From assembly GCF_019602855.1 (NCBI RefSeq), contig NZ_CP080767.1:1178001-1242000 (forward strand): DNA of 64,000 bases. Reading direction: 5' to 3'. Origin of the DNA: Cupriavidus pinatubonensis (GTDB lineage: Bacteria; Pseudomonadota; Gammaproteobacteria; Burkholderiales; Burkholderiaceae). The position numbers and the translations under genes are program-made. The notes under the pieces were generated by a model. The model was not told where the DNA came from, made no database searches, and saw nothing but the letters and a program-made list of their open reading frames with translations. Below are positions 20,663-30,542 of the stretch, piece by piece (position 1 is the stretch's first letter; every line of letters begins with the position of its first letter).

Positions 20663-21871
20663 TTACAGTGCCGCCGGTGAAAGCTGCAACCAGCCCTCTA
20701 GTGTCCAGTGATGGAAGGTATCAAGCAGATCCGGCAGGCCGGCACATGTCTCCACTTCCTTTGCGGAAAGTTGCCGATAATCGGCCAATCGACGCAACCA
20801 CTGTGCCAGTTCCGGCTCAGGCTCGTATGCTTCACCATTCAGGAAGAAATGCGTGTTGTCATAGAGCGCAATCGACCCGGGTGCCAATACGACGCCATGC
20901 GCGCGCGCGAGCTTGGCATACTGCCGCATCGGGATATCGGGCACCTGGGCAAACTCGACCGTTGGCTTCGGTTCGGACAGGTAGGTACCCACGAATTCCG
21001 ACACCATCGCACCGTTCCATTGCAAGGCCTTGAGGCGCTGCGCGACAGCCTTCGCCATGCCGGCCGGCAGTTGCGCGGGATGCTTTGCCGCACGCTCGCC
21101 AGGATCCGCATAACGACCGCCGAGGTCTTCGTTGTCTTCGACAGTCTCGGACAGCCACGCAAGGAAATGGCCCGCAAGTTCGCGGTACGCAGGCGCGCGG
21201 AAGCCGATCGAGCATGTCATGCATTCGCCTTCGGCAATGCCATCGTGCGCATACTGCGGGGGCAGGTAGAGCATGTCGCCGGGCTCGAGCACCCATTCCT
21301 CTTCGGCACTGAAGTCGGCCAGGATCTTCAGCGGCATATCCGGTACGAGATCGAGCTTCGTCTGCGACGAGATGCGCCAGCGGCGCCGGCCCGAAACCTG
21401 CAGCAGAAACACGTCGTAGGAATCGAAGTGCGGACCGACACCGCCACCGTCGGTCGCGTAGCTGATCATCAGGTCGTCCAGGCGCGCGTCGGGCACGAAG
21501 CGGAACTGACCCATCAGGTCGGCCGCGGCCGCGTCATGGAGGTTGACACCCTGCACCAGCAGGGTCCACTGTTTAGTCTTGATGGTCGGCAGGTTGTCGG
21601 CGGCGAACGGGCCGTTCTCGAGCTTCCACCTGTTGCGGAAGTGCGTCACCAGGCGCGACTCGACTTCGTCCCGGTCGGCTAGCGCGAAAAGCGCCTCGCG
21701 CGACACAGGCGGCACAATTTCGGGAAATGCCTGTCGAATCAACAGCGGTTTCCGTTGCCAGATATCGCGCATGAAAGCAGCGGGCGTCATGCCACCTAGA
21801 AGGCCCAGCGGTGCATCCGGATCGACGGGGCCAGGTGGCAGGGCGTGCGCGTATAATGCGGAATCGTTCAT
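20663..21871 (-). CDS. roxA: Ribosomal protein uL16 arginine hydroxylase-like (JmjC/cupin)
   Basis: A 402-residue JmjC-type 2-oxoglutarate/Fe(II) oxygenase of the YcfD/RoxA family, which hydroxylates an arginine of ribosomal protein uL16. The metal triad is visible as His148 and Asp150 (GPHFDSYDVF) and His209 (PPQYAHDGIA). The N-terminal FMRDIWQRKPLLIRQAFP and the C-terminal winged-helix region (YLSEPKPTVEF..) match the family, as does the length. It is divergent from slyD; the slyD promoter lies inside the first codons of this gene. The ribosomal substrate is inferred from the family. Confidence 0.87.
   Translation of the reverse strand: MNDSALYAHALPPGPVDPDAPLGLLGGMTPAAFMRDIWQRKPLLIRQAFPEIVPPVSREALFALADRDEVESRLVTHFRNRWKLENGPFAADNLPTIKTKQWTLLVQGVNLHDAAAADLMGQFRFVPDARLDDLMISYATDGGGVGPHFDSYDVFLLQVSGRRRWRISSQTKLDLVPDMPLKILADFSAEEEWVLEPGDMLYLPPQYAHDGIAEGECMTCSIGFRAPAYRELAGHFLAWLSETVEDNEDLGGRYADPGERAAKHPAQLPAGMAKAVAQRLKALQWNGAMVSEFVGTYLSEPKPTVEFAQVPDIPMRQYAKLARAHGVVLAPGSIALYDNTHFFLNGEAYEPEPELAQWLRRLADYRQLSAKEVETCAGLPDLLDTFHHWTLEGWLQLSPAAL
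21852..21857 (+). promoter_or_regulatory. Candidate -10 element of slyD
   Basis: TATAAT lies 26 bases before the slyD TTG start and inside the 5' coding end of the divergent roxA gene. The -35 region is not clear. Confidence 0.5.
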
Positions 21872-21882
21872 GGAGTCAAGAA

Positions 21883-22407
21883 TTGAAAATCGCTAAGAAC
21901 ACGGTGGTGTCCGTGGTGTACAAGCTGTCGGATGCGCAAGGCAATCTGATCGAGGAATCGGATGAGGCCATGGTCTACTTGCACGGCGGCTATGATGGCA
22001 CGTTCCCCAAGATCGAGGAAGCACTCGACGGCCACGACACTGGCTTCGAGACTCAGTTGCAGCTGGAACCCGAAGACGCATTTGGCGACTACGACGCCGA
22101 CCTCGTCAAGGTCGAGCCGCGCGACCGTTTCCCCGAGCCGCTCGAAGTCGGCATGCAGTTCGAAGGCATGCCGGAGGATGGCGATGAAGAAGACTCCGTC
22201 ATCTACACCGTGACCGATGTGGCCGAAGACAAGGTGGTGCTCGACGGCAACCATCCGCTGGCCGGCATGGCGCTGCGCTTCTGGCTGAAGGTGTCCGAAG
22301 TGCGTGAAGCCACGGCCGAGGAAATCGAACACGGCCACGCGCACGGCGCATCGGGCGTCGAGGTGGCCGATGAAGATGACGACGACACCCCGCGTACGCT
22401 GCACTGA
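21883..22407 (+). CDS. slyD: FKBP-type peptidyl-prolyl isomerase, SlyD-like
   Basis: A 174-residue SlyD-like prolyl isomerase and chaperone. The FKBP half-domains (KLSDAQGNLIEESDEAMVYLHG and PLAGMALRFWLKVSEVREAT) flank the insert-in-flap domain. The GHD(T)GFE and EPEDAFGDYD motifs are typical. The C-terminal tail has GHAHGA and an acidic DEDDDD run and may bind metal, as in SlyD. I place the start at TTG 21883 because GGAG lies 7 bases before it and homology begins at KIAKNTVVS; an upstream in-frame ATG would add unrelated residues. A terminator follows directly. Confidence 0.88.
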   Translation: MKIAKNTVVSVVYKLSDAQGNLIEESDEAMVYLHGGYDGTFPKIEEALDGHDTGFETQLQLEPEDAFGDYDADLVKVEPRDRFPEPLEVGMQFEGMPEDGDEEDSVIYTVTDVAEDKVVLDGNHPLAGMALRFWLKVSEVREATAEEIEHGHAHGASGVEVADEDDDDTPRTLH

Positions 22408-22429
22408 GATCTCGCGAAAGCGATGTCAG

Positions 22430-22462
22430 CAAAAGAGCCGGTCATGCCGGCTCTTTTGTTTT
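22430..22462. terminator. Bidirectional intrinsic terminator after slyD
   Basis: A 12-bp perfect stem, CAAAAGAGCCGG and its complement, with loop TCATG is followed by TTTT. It serves slyD on the plus strand; its A-rich left arm lets it also stop the convergent minus-strand gene. Confidence 0.88.
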
Positions 22463-22476
22463 ATGGCGAGCGCCGG

Positions 22477-23517
22477 CTAATTTCCGACTCCATCCTTCAG
22501 CACCACGCTGAACGGCGAGGCCGCTTGCGGTGTCACGATCAGTTCAGTCCATTGCGCCGTCGTGCCGGCCGGCAGCGCCACGCGCGTGAAGTTTTGCATC
22601 GCCTTGCCCGTGGTATCACGCAATGGCTTGTCGGTGCGAAAACCATTGCTGCTCGCGTGCACGAGCAGCACCTGCCCTCGATAGCGGCCAGCCATTTCGC
22701 GCAACTGTCGCTTGAACTCGAGGTAGCCATCACGCGGGCGCCGGCGCATGAATCCGTCAAGCAGCGACGGCTTGCCGCGTTTCTCCCAGCCGTTGCCAAA
22801 CTGCGGATCGCCATGTGCGACGATGATGAGCCCCGTCATGCCATGCTGCTGCGCGATCGAGAACGCGCGCGCGAGCCATTGCCGGTTGGCCTCACGACGA
22901 TCCTCAAACTCCCCGTTGCGGCCACCTTCGTTACGATAGTGGTTGTTGTCGCCAGGAACATTCAGGCCGACCAGCAGAATATTGCCGAGGCTGATCCGCA
23001 CATTCTCGCGGAAGCTGCGGAACATGGCCTGGTCCGACTGCCGCACGACGGCACGCGGATGCCTGCCCAGCGTGGCATCCTCCGGAAAGAACAGCTCGCG
23101 CAAGCGGTTGAGCCGCTCCACGGCATCGAAATTGCCATTGACCGGCAGGTGGCATTCGGCCCAGTCGGTTTCGCCAGGCACGTACACCAGCGGCAGCGGC
23201 GACTGGTCGAGCAGGTGTTGCCGCGCCTGCAGCACCGCATCGCCGCATGACTCCGTATCGCCCTTGATACCGCCTGCATGGACAACGAGGTCCAGTTTGC
23301 GCTCGGCCAGCAGGTCGAGGAGGGCGGCGAAGCGGTCTTCGGCTGCCGGCCATTGCGGTAGGTCCGCCAGCAACGCGATGCGGATGGTCTCCGGGCCAGT
23401 GGTCTTGCCCGCGCGGCGGGCTGGCGCGGCGGCGGACACTGACATGGCGGCCAGCAACGGCAGCAATGCGGCAATGATCAACGCCCGGCCACGGAGCCGG
23501 CTGCCCGAAGCATTCAT
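22477..23517 (-). CDS. Secreted metallophosphoesterase-like protein with altered motifs
   Basis: A 346-residue protein with a signal peptide ([24 protein letters not shown]). The order of segments resembles calcineurin-like phosphoesterases: [23 protein letters not shown] (family GDxxxxG), [10 protein letters not shown] (family GNHD/E) and [13 protein letters not shown] (family GHxH). The usual Asp, Asn and His ligands are replaced in several of these, so catalysis is doubtful. Its ATG overlaps the mutS stop codon (ATGA), so translation is coupled to mutS. The fold assignment is an inference from motif spacing. Confidence 0.6.
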   Translation of the reverse strand: MNASGSRLRGRALIIAALLPLLAAMSVSAAAPARRAGKTTGPETIRIALLADLPQWPAAEDRFAALLDLLAERKLDLVVHAGGIKGDTESCGDAVLQARQHLLDQSPLPLVYVPGETDWAECHLPVNGNFDAVERLNRLRELFFPEDATLGRHPRAVVRQSDQAMFRSFRENVRISLGNILLVGLNVPGDNNHYRNEGGRNGEFEDRREANRQWLARAFSIAQQHGMTGLIIVAHGDPQFGNGWEKRGKPSLLDGFMRRRPRDGYLEFKRQLREMAGRYRGQVLLVHASSNGFRTDKPLRDTTGKAMQNFTRVALPAGTTAQWTELIVTPQAASPFSVVLKDGVGN

Positions 23518-26198
23518 GCGGCGTCGACAACCTCGCCAGCCAGCACCTTGAGCCGGTAGAGCGCATCCAGCGCAGCACGTGGAGTGAGGCTGTCCGGGTC
23601 CAGATCCGAGAGCGCGTCGAGCACAGCTGCCTGTTCGGGCAGCAATGCGACTTGCACAGGTTTTCCAATGCTGACAGGCTCGTCGTCGTCGCTCGTGTCA
23701 GGATGTGGCGGCGGGGCGAACAGGTCGAGCTGCGGCGTCGGCGTGGCATCGGCCGACTGCTGTTCGAGCCATGCGAGATGCTTGCGTGCGGCGCGAATCA
23801 CGGGCTGCGGCACGCCGGCGAGCTGCGCGACCTGCAAGCCGTAGCTTTGGCTGGCGGGGCCGTCCTGCACCGCGTGCAGGAAGACAATGCCGTCGCCATG
23901 TTCAACGGCCGACAGGTGCACGTTCGCAGCCTGCGGGAACTCCTGCGGCAGTTGCGTGAGTTCGAAGTAGTGGGTTGCGAACAGCGTGTGGCTACGGTTG
24001 TGCGACAGCAGGTGGCGTGCGATCGCCCAGGCCAGTGCGAGCCCGTCGAAGGTCGAGGTGCCGCGCCCAATCTCGTCCATCAGCACCAGGCTGGCAGGCG
24101 TGGCGTGGTGCAGGATCGCCGCCGCCTCGGTCATCTCGACCATGAACGTAGAGCGTCCGCCCGCCAGGTCGTCGGCGGCGCCGATACGCGTAAAGATGCG
24201 GTCCACGGGGCCGATCACTGCGCGCCGGGCCGGTACGTAGGCGCCCACGCAGGCGAGCAGCACGATCAGCGCGGTCTGCCGCATGAAGGTCGACTTACCG
24301 CCCATGTTCGGGCCGGTGATCAGCAGCAACTTGCGCGCCTCGTTGAGCTGGCAGTCGTTGGCGATGAATGGCACGGATTCGGCAGCGAGCTGGCCTTCCA
24401 CCACGGGATGGCGGCCCTGCACGATGTCGATCACGTTGTCGCCCACGCGCTCCGGGCACGACCAGTCCAGCGTCTGCGCGCGCTCGGCCAGCGAGGCCAG
24501 CACGTCAAGCCGCGCCAGAGCACCGGCCACGCGTTGCAGTTCGCCGATATGCGGCAGCAGCGCCTGCAGCAGCACGTCGTAGAGCTGCTTCTCGCGCGCT
24601 AGCGCACGGTCCTGCGCCGACAGCGCCTTGTCCTCGAAGGCTTTCAGCTCGGGCGTGATATAGCGTTCAGCGTTCTTGAGCGTCTGGCGCCGGCGGTAAT
24701 CGTCGGGCACCTTGTCGGCCTGGCCGTTCGTGACTTCGATGTAGAAGCCATGCACGCGGTTGTACTCGACACGCAGGTTGGCGATGCCGGTGCGGGTACG
24801 CTCGCGCGATTCCAGGTCGACCAGGAACTGGCCGCAGTTCTCGGAAATATCGCGCAGCTCGTCGAGTTCCGCGTCATAGCCGCGCGCGATCACGCCGCCG
24901 TCGCGCACGACCGTGGCGGGCTCCTCGGCGACCGCGGAGATCAGCAGGTCCAGGCAGGCTTGCGGCACGGCGAGTTCGGCGACGGTCAGCGACAGCAGCG
25001 AGCTGTCCGGCTCGGCCTGCAGGCACGCGCGCACATGCGGCAACGCGCGCAGCGTATCGCGCAGCGAAGACAAATCGCGCGGGCGCGCGCTCAGCAGCGC
25101 CAAGCGCGAGGTAATGCGCTCGACGTCAGCAAGCTTGCGTAATGCGCTGCGCAGGTCGTCGATGCCGTGGTCGATCAGCACGCCGATGGCCTGCTGTCGT
25201 GCGCGCGGCAGCGCGGGATCGCGTAGCGGGTGATGCAGCCAGTGGCGCAGCGCGCGGCTGCCCATCGCCGTCGCGCAGGTATCCAGCAGAGAGAACAGCG
25301 TGGGCGATTCGCCGCCACGCAGCGTCTCGGTCAGCTCCAGGTTTCGACGCGTGGCCGAGTCCAGCCCGACGAATTCCGATTCGCGCTCGACCTTGATGTC
25401 ACGCACATGGCGCAGCGACTGGCCCTGCGTGGTCGCCGCATAGTTCAGCAGCGCGCCGGCCGCACCGATCGCGGCGCCGAGCCCGGCGCACCCGAAGGGT
25501 TCCAGGCTCGCCACGCCAAGCTGTTCGAGCAGGCGGCGCGTGCCGGCATCCTGGTCGAAGTGCCACTCCGGTAGCCGCGTGCGCGCGCATGCCACGGCAG
25601 GCAAATCGATGCCGTCCGCGTAGAGCAATTCGGCGGGGCGGATGCGTTCGAATTCGCGCGCGAGCTGTGCCGCTTCGCATTCCATCAGCCGAAGTTCGCC
25701 GCTAGCCAGGTTCAGCCAGGCCAGCCCGGTCTTGCTGACGCCGCGCCGCGTGGTCTGCTGATGGACCGCCATCAGGAACGTATCGGACTTGTCCGGCAAC
25801 AGCGAGGCGTCGGTCAGCGTGCCAGGCGTGACAATGCGCACCACCTTGCGCTCGACAGGGCCCTTGCTCGCGGCCGGGTCGCCGATCTGTTCGCAGATCG
25901 CGACCGACTCGCCAAGCTTCACGAGCTTGGCGAGGTACTGGTCCGCCGAATGGAACGGAATGCCCGCCATGCGGATCGGCACGCCGTTGGAACTGCCGCG
26001 CGCGGTCAGCGTGATATCGAGCAGCCGCGCGGCCTTTTCGGCATCGTCGTGAAACAGCTCGTAGAAGTCGCCCATCCGGTAGAAGAGCAAAGTGTCCGGA
26101 TGGTCCGCTTTGATGCGCAAATATTGCTGCATCATCGGAGTGTGCTTCTCCGCAAGGGGCTTCGCAACTTCCTGATTCAATTCGATTTTCTCCTGCAT
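23514..26198 (-). CDS. mutS: DNA mismatch repair protein MutS
   Basis: An approximately 894-residue MutS that recognises mismatches and recruits MutL. The N-terminal mismatch-binding domain carries [13 protein letters not shown] and the Phe-x-Glu-type FYELFHDDA. The core and lever domains follow, then the ATPase domain with Walker [24 protein letters not shown] and the ATHYFELT segment. The C-terminal region with a beta-clamp-like and tetramerisation part is about 90 residues. The start at ATG 26198 fits family length; the frame continues 28 codons upstream without homology. It is coupled to the downstream secreted protein gene by a 4-base overlap. Confidence 0.96.
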   Translation of the reverse strand: MQEKIELNQEVAKPLAEKHTPMMQQYLRIKADHPDTLLFYRMGDFYELFHDDAEKAARLLDITLTARGSSNGVPIRMAGIPFHSADQYLAKLVKLGESVAICEQIGDPAASKGPVERKVVRIVTPGTLTDASLLPDKSDTFLMAVHQQTTRRGVSKTGLAWLNLASGELRLMECEAAQLAREFERIRPAELLYADGIDLPAVACARTRLPEWHFDQDAGTRRLLEQLGVASLEPFGCAGLGAAIGAAGALLNYAATTQGQSLRHVRDIKVERESEFVGLDSATRRNLELTETLRGGESPTLFSLLDTCATAMGSRALRHWLHHPLRDPALPRARQQAIGVLIDHGIDDLRSALRKLADVERITSRLALLSARPRDLSSLRDTLRALPHVRACLQAEPDSSLLSLTVAELAVPQACLDLLISAVAEEPATVVRDGGVIARGYDAELDELRDISENCGQFLVDLESRERTRTGIANLRVEYNRVHGFYIEVTNGQADKVPDDYRRRQTLKNAERYITPELKAFEDKALSAQDRALAREKQLYDVLLQALLPHIGELQRVAGALARLDVLASLAERAQTLDWSCPERVGDNVIDIVQGRHPVVEGQLAAESVPFIANDCQLNEARKLLLITGPNMGGKSTFMRQTALIVLLACVGAYVPARRAVIGPVDRIFTRIGAADDLAGGRSTFMVEMTEAAAILHHATPASLVLMDEIGRGTSTFDGLALAWAIARHLLSHNRSHTLFATHYFELTQLPQEFPQAANVHLSAVEHGDGIVFLHAVQDGPASQSYGLQVAQLAGVPQPVIRAARKHLAWLEQQSADATPTPQLDLFAPPPHPDTSDDDEPVSIGKPVQVALLPEQAAVLDALSDLDPDSLTPRAALDALYRLKVLAGEVVDAA

Positions 26199-26398
26199 TC
26201 CCTTGTCTGGCGTGGCCTTGCGGCGTAGCCGGCAGCGTAGCCCGCACGACGTTGCGGGTCGTTGCCGTCTCTTCCCCGGCATGTGATTCCGCAGCGCGCG
26301 GATGCGCGCCCGGATTGTGTCCGGACGGCCAAAGTAGGGAGTTTACCGCAGGCGGGCTTGTGACCCCAGCGCGTAGGGCCGGGAAATCTGGAGGATGG

Positions 26399-26422
26399 CC
26401 GGCATAGCCGCCGCTATGCCGG
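26399..26422. other. 10-bp perfect hairpin downstream of uspA
   Basis: CCGGCATAGC and its complement enclose a CGCC loop, 25 bases past the uspA stop and before mutS. There is no T tract, so its role as a terminator is uncertain. Confidence 0.4.
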
Positions 26423-26446
26423 TGGAGAGAGGGCGTTGAACCAATA

Positions 26447-26881
26447 TCAGCGGAACACGAGTACCGGAATCGTACTGTGCGTCAGCACCTTCTGGGTTTC
26501 ACTGCCGAGCAGCAGCCCCGCGATGCCGCTGCGGCCATGCGATGCCATGAAAATGACGTCGCAAGCGAGATGCTGTGCGGAATTGATGATCCCGCGGAAC
26601 GGCGCCGAGGCTGTCGAGACGTGTCCCGTGCACGGCACGCCCGCCAGTGCCGCGGCAGCCTCGATGCGCGAAAGCTCTTGCCTGGCGGCAGCTTCCATCC
26701 GTTGCTGGAACACGTCGCGCTTTTCATGGCTGGAGTCGGTCGACAGGACGTAGGGATACTCTTCCACGGACATATAGGGGGTCAGCCTGGCGCCAGTCGC
26801 ACGCGCGAACTCAATGGCGGCGGAAACGGCCTTGTGCGAAAGCTCCGAGCCATCGACCGGGAGCAGGATGTGCTTGAACAT
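26447..26881 (-). CDS. uspA: Universal stress protein
   Basis: A 144-residue single-domain universal stress protein of the ATP-binding type. It opens FKHILLPVDGSELSHKAV and has the nucleotide-binding motif GRSGIAGLLLGSETQKV (G-2x-G-9x-G-S) near the C-terminus. It lies 46 bases downstream of ppk2 on the same strand, probably in one transcription unit with DUF465 and ppk2. That suggests a link to polyphosphate and stress metabolism. Confidence 0.88.
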   Translation of the reverse strand: MFKHILLPVDGSELSHKAVSAAIEFARATGARLTPYMSVEEYPYVLSTDSSHEKRDVFQQRMEAAARQELSRIEAAAALAGVPCTGHVSTASAPFRGIINSAQHLACDVIFMASHGRSGIAGLLLGSETQKVLTHSTIPVLVFR

Positions 26882-26927
26882 GGTATTCCTTTCAATGACG
26901 GAAAGAGGGGGGGGCGGGAAGGACTGG

Positions 26928-28022
26928 TCAGTTGGCGAGCGCGCGTCCGACGATCAGCGGGTCCGGCTGGCCAATCGCCGTGGTGTCGCGGTTGCCGTAA
27001 GGAAAGCGCGACAGGATGAAGCGCAGCGCATTCAGGCGCGCGCGCTTCTTGCAATCCGAGCGGATCACCGTCCACGGTGCATCGGCGGTGTCCGTATGGG
27101 CGAACATCGCTTCCTTGGCGCGTGTGTATGCATCCCACTTGTCGAGCGAGGCGATATCCACGGGGCTCAGCTTCCATTGCTTGAGCGGATGGACCTGGCG
27201 TTCCTTGAAGCGGCGGCGCTGTTCATGCCGGCTGACCGAGAACCAGAACTTGAACAAGTGGATGCCGCTGCGAACCAGATGGCGCTCGAATTCCGGTGCC
27301 TGCTGCAGGAAATCCTGGTACTCCTGCGGCGAGCAGAAGCCCATCACGTGTTCCACGCCCGCGCGGTTGTACCAGGAACGGTCGAACAGCACGATCTCGC
27401 CGGCTGACGGCAGGTGCTGCACGTAGCGCTGGAAGTACCATTGCCCCCGTTCGGACTCGGTGGGCTTTTCCAGTGCGACCACGCGCGCGCCGCGCGGGTT
27501 CATGTGTTCCATGAAGCGTTTGATGGTGCCGCCCTTGCCAGCCGCGTCGCGCCCTTCGAACACGATCACCACGCGCTGGCCGGTCTCGCGCACCCAGGCC
27601 TGCAGCTTCAGCAGTTCGACCTGCAGGCGGTACTTCTGCTTCTCGTAATTGCGGCGCGACATCAGGTTCTGGTACGGATACGCGCCGTCGCGCCAGGCCG
27701 CAGACAGTTCCTCGTCCGGATGCCGGTTGCGGCCGGCCTGCCAGGCGCCCGGGTCGCCTTCGAGGATCAGGCTGCGCAACTGCCCGGCCTCGTCGGGCGA
27801 GAGCCCGTCCATCAGCGCGCGGATCGAATCCAGCACGCTGTCCTTGTCCTGATGGGCAAGCACGTCCTGCATGCTGTTCGCCGCGAGCTGGACGGCGGCG
27901 CCGATGGCATCGTTCACCTCGTTGCGCTCGGCCGAGCGGGTCGTATTGGTGGGCAGCACGTCGCCGCGTGCGGTGGCGCGGACTGCGTCAGCCGCGCTGG
28001 TGTCATGGTTGGTTCCTGCCAT
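26928..28022 (-). CDS. ppk2: Polyphosphate kinase 2
   Basis: A 364-residue PPK2-family enzyme that transfers phosphate between polyphosphate and nucleotides. The P-loop FEGRDAAGKGGTIKRF, the ADP-binding lid segment NPRGARVVALEKPTESERGQWYFQRYV and the DRSWYNRAGVEHVMGFC motif are typical. A roughly 100-residue N-terminal extension precedes the kinase core. ATG 28022 is chosen; a TTG two codons earlier is possible. The ATG lies two bases after the DUF465 stop, indicating translational coupling. Confidence 0.93.
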   Translation of the reverse strand: MAGTNHDTSAADAVRATARGDVLPTNTTRSAERNEVNDAIGAAVQLAANSMQDVLAHQDKDSVLDSIRALMDGLSPDEAGQLRSLILEGDPGAWQAGRNRHPDEELSAAWRDGAYPYQNLMSRRNYEKQKYRLQVELLKLQAWVRETGQRVVIVFEGRDAAGKGGTIKRFMEHMNPRGARVVALEKPTESERGQWYFQRYVQHLPSAGEIVLFDRSWYNRAGVEHVMGFCSPQEYQDFLQQAPEFERHLVRSGIHLFKFWFSVSRHEQRRRFKERQVHPLKQWKLSPVDIASLDKWDAYTRAKEAMFAHTDTADAPWTVIRSDCKKRARLNALRFILSRFPYGNRDTTAIGQPDPLIVGRALAN

Positions 28023-28024
28023 GA

Positions 28025-28240
28025 TCAAGCCTGTGTATTGCGCAGGATGGCGTAGAGCTGGTCCTTGAGCTGAAGCTTTTCCTTCTTGAGGCGCTCGATC
28101 TCCATGGTGGTGCCGTGCAGGATGCCGGCTTCCATATTGTGGATTTCCTGGTCCAGCTGGTTGTGGCGATCGAACAGCCGTGCGAAATGAGCGTCCTGCG
28201 TCTTCAGCAGGGAAATCTGGTCGCGGTATTCAGGGAACAT
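28025..28240 (-). CDS. DUF465/YdcH family protein
   Basis: A 71-residue, highly charged helical protein of the DUF465 (YdcH) family: MFPEYRDQISLLKTQDAHFARLFDRHNQLDQEI, then NMEAG and EIERLKKEKLQLKDQLYAIL, predicted to form a helical hairpin. A strong GAGGAGG ribosome-binding site precedes ATG 28240. It is the first gene of the DUF465-ppk2-uspA run. The function of the family is unknown. Confidence 0.85.
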   Translation of the reverse strand: MFPEYRDQISLLKTQDAHFARLFDRHNQLDQEIHNMEAGILHGTTMEIERLKKEKLQLKDQLYAILRNTQA

Positions 28241-28342
28241 GCGGGGCCTCCTCAGAAATGTGCTATGGCATTCCCATTCTGAGCAAGCACGGCTGCAGCG
28301 ACCTTGACGTGGATCATCGCGGCCCGACGTCGCGGGCGGCGC

Positions 28343-28374
28343 AAAAACAAAAACGCCCGCCGGAGTGGCGGGCG
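28343..28374 (-). terminator. Intrinsic terminator of suhB
   Basis: Read on the minus strand, CGCCCGCC-ACTCC-GGCGGGCG is followed by TTTTTGTTTTTG. It lies between the suhB stop and the DUF465 gene. Confidence 0.9.
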
Positions 28375-28397
28375 CCTTGCGTATAAGAGGCAGGAAC

Positions 28398-29222
28398 TCA
28401 GGCCGTGGCGGCGGGCTTGGCGTTGTCCAGCGAGTACGGCGACAGCAGGCGAACCATCTGGGCAAAGGCCTTCGGGTTGCCGGCCAACACTTCGCCTTGT
28501 TCCATTTGGCGCGCTTCGCCGGCGTAGTTGCCGACCAGGCCGCCCGATTCAGTGATCAGTAGCATGCCGGCAGCCATATCCCAGGGCTTCAGGCCGCTTT
28601 CGAAGAAGCCGTCCAGCCGGCCGCACGCCACATAGGCGAGGTCCAGCGCGGCGGCGCCAGGGCGGCGCAGGCCAGCGCAGCTGCGCGTCATCAGCGCGAA
28701 GATTTCCAGGTACTCGTCCACGCCTTCGAGGTCGCGGAACGGGAAGCCGGTGCCGATCAGGCAATCGGCCAGCTTGTCGCGGCGCGTGACGCGGATGCGG
28801 CGGTTGTTCAGGAATGCGCCGGCGCCCTTGCTCGCGGTAAACAGTTCGTCACGGGTCGGGTCGTAGACCACGGCCTGCGACGGAACGCCACGATGCAGCT
28901 GGGCGATCGATACGGCGTATTGCGGGAAGCCGTGGATGAAGTTGGTGGTGCCGTCGAGCGGGTCGATGACCCAGGTGTACTCGTGCTGGTCTTCGCCCTC
29001 GGCCCAGGACTGGCCGGACTCTTCCGCTAGAATGGCGTGTTCGGGGTAGGCAGTGCGGATGATCTCGATGATCGCCGCTTCGGCAGCCTTGTCGACCTCG
29101 GTCACGAAATCGTTGTGTTGTTTGCGCGAAACGCGCACCAGATCGACGTCTAGCGACGCGCGGTTGATGATGGAACCCGCCTTGCGGGCCGCCTTGATGG
29201 CGATATTGAGCATCGGATGCAT
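28398..29222 (-). CDS. suhB: Inositol monophosphatase family protein SuhB
   Basis: A 274-residue Mg-dependent phosphatase of the inositol monophosphatase family. Metal-binding motifs are [24 protein letters not shown] and [18 protein letters not shown]. In E. coli SuhB also binds RNA polymerase and acts in ribosomal RNA antitermination. The start at ATG 29222 has a GGAGAG site; the upstream extension of the frame lacks homology. It is divergent from trmJ. Confidence 0.94.
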   Translation of the reverse strand: MHPMLNIAIKAARKAGSIINRASLDVDLVRVSRKQHNDFVTEVDKAAEAAIIEIIRTAYPEHAILAEESGQSWAEGEDQHEYTWVIDPLDGTTNFIHGFPQYAVSIAQLHRGVPSQAVVYDPTRDELFTASKGAGAFLNNRRIRVTRRDKLADCLIGTGFPFRDLEGVDEYLEIFALMTRSCAGLRRPGAAALDLAYVACGRLDGFFESGLKPWDMAAGMLLITESGGLVGNYAGEARQMEQGEVLAGNPKAFAQMVRLLSPYSLDNAKPAATA

Positions 29223-29401
29223 GAATCTCTCCAGGCCGCACCGGATTTCCGCCATGGCGCGAACGATTTCGCGCACCGGGGTCCGGGCAGCTGACAACAC
29301 AACGAATTGTAGAAGAACGTGGGGCGTCGCCATATGTGCTGCAAGCGTCTCGCTGGCAAGCAAAATATCGGCGCCGCGCCGAAGAAGAAGCTGAATTGTA
29401 T

Positions 29402-30280
29402 ATGAACCCGGCAAACGAGACGAGCCAGGCCGCCGGAACGGCCGCGCTGGCCATGCCTGCGGACGGCATGTTCGCCCGCGTGCGCTTTGTGCTGGTCGAA
29501 ACCAGCCACCCCGGCAATGTCGGCTCGGTGGCGCGCGCGATCAAGACCATGGGCTTTGGCAGCCTGGTGCTGGTCTCGCCACGTGAGCCTGGCGTGCGCG
29601 AGCACCCGGATGCCGTGGCCATGGCCAGCGGCGCTGACGACGTGCTGGCCGGCGCGGTGATTGTGGACAGCATCGAAGCCGCGCTGGAGGGGGCCACGCA
29701 GACCGTGGCGATGACCGCACGGCAACGCGAGTTCGGCCCGCCCCGGCTGCTGCCGCGTGACGCTGCCGCACGCGGTGCCGAGTCGCTGGCTGCCCGGGCC
29801 GGGGACGAGATCGCATTCGTATTCGGCAACGAGCGCTACGGCCTGCCCAACGACGTCGTCGAGCGCTGCGTGGCGGTGACGCATATCCCCGCCAATCCGG
29901 TCTATGCCTCGCTCAATCTGGCCCAGGCCGTGCAGCTCATTGCCTACGAGATGCGCCTGGCGCTGCTGGACCGGGCGCAGGCCGCGCCGGACGACAGTGG
30001 CAATATCGGCTATGCTGGTGAGCCGGCGACGGCGGAGCAGGTCGAATCGATGTTCGGCCACCTGCAGCAGGGGCTGGAAGCGATTGGCTTCCTGGACCCG
30101 GCCAATCCGCGCAAGCTGATGACGCGCCTGCGGCGGCTGCTCGCACGTGCCGGGTTGGAGCGTGAGGAAGTGAACATCCTGCGCGGCATCGCCAAGCACA
30201 TGCTGATCGCCGTGCGCGGCGGTCGCACCAAGCCAGAACAATCAGGGCCGTCCACACCGGCCAGGCAAGAGGAACATTGA
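29402..30280 (+). CDS. trmJ: tRNA (cytidine/uridine-2'-O-)-methyltransferase TrmJ
   Basis: A 292-residue SPOUT-class methyltransferase for position 32 of tRNA. Motifs include [21 protein letters not shown] at the N-terminus, [11 protein letters not shown], and the knot region [19 protein letters not shown]. The C-terminal extension with [24 protein letters not shown] is typical. Start ATG 29402 fits; the frame extends upstream without homology. It is divergent from suhB, separated by about 180 bases. Confidence 0.93.
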   Translation: MNPANETSQAAGTAALAMPADGMFARVRFVLVETSHPGNVGSVARAIKTMGFGSLVLVSPREPGVREHPDAVAMASGADDVLAGAVIVDSIEAALEGATQTVAMTARQREFGPPRLLPRDAAARGAESLAARAGDEIAFVFGNERYGLPNDVVERCVAVTHIPANPVYASLNLAQAVQLIAYEMRLALLDRAQAAPDDSGNIGYAGEPATAEQVESMFGHLQQGLEAIGFLDPANPRKLMTRLRRLLARAGLEREEVNILRGIAKHMLIAVRGGRTKPEQSGPSTPARQEEH

Positions 30281-30542
30281 ACCGTGGCGCAGAACCAGGC
30301 CCAGACACCGAGTTTCCCCACTGCGACGCGCCGATGCGCGCGCAGGCCGGTGGCTGGTCGCGCGTCCCTGTCCCAGCGATGTTGAACACGCGTCGAAGCC
30401 AATGTCCCTGACGGCATCGGGGCCGCAAATCTCTTACACTCCCGGATCCCCGTTTTCACCGGCCAATGACCGCGCCGGCGACCGAGCCCACGGCAGATGC
30501 CCGCGCGGCTGGCGCACGGCGCGGCAACACGACACGACCAAG

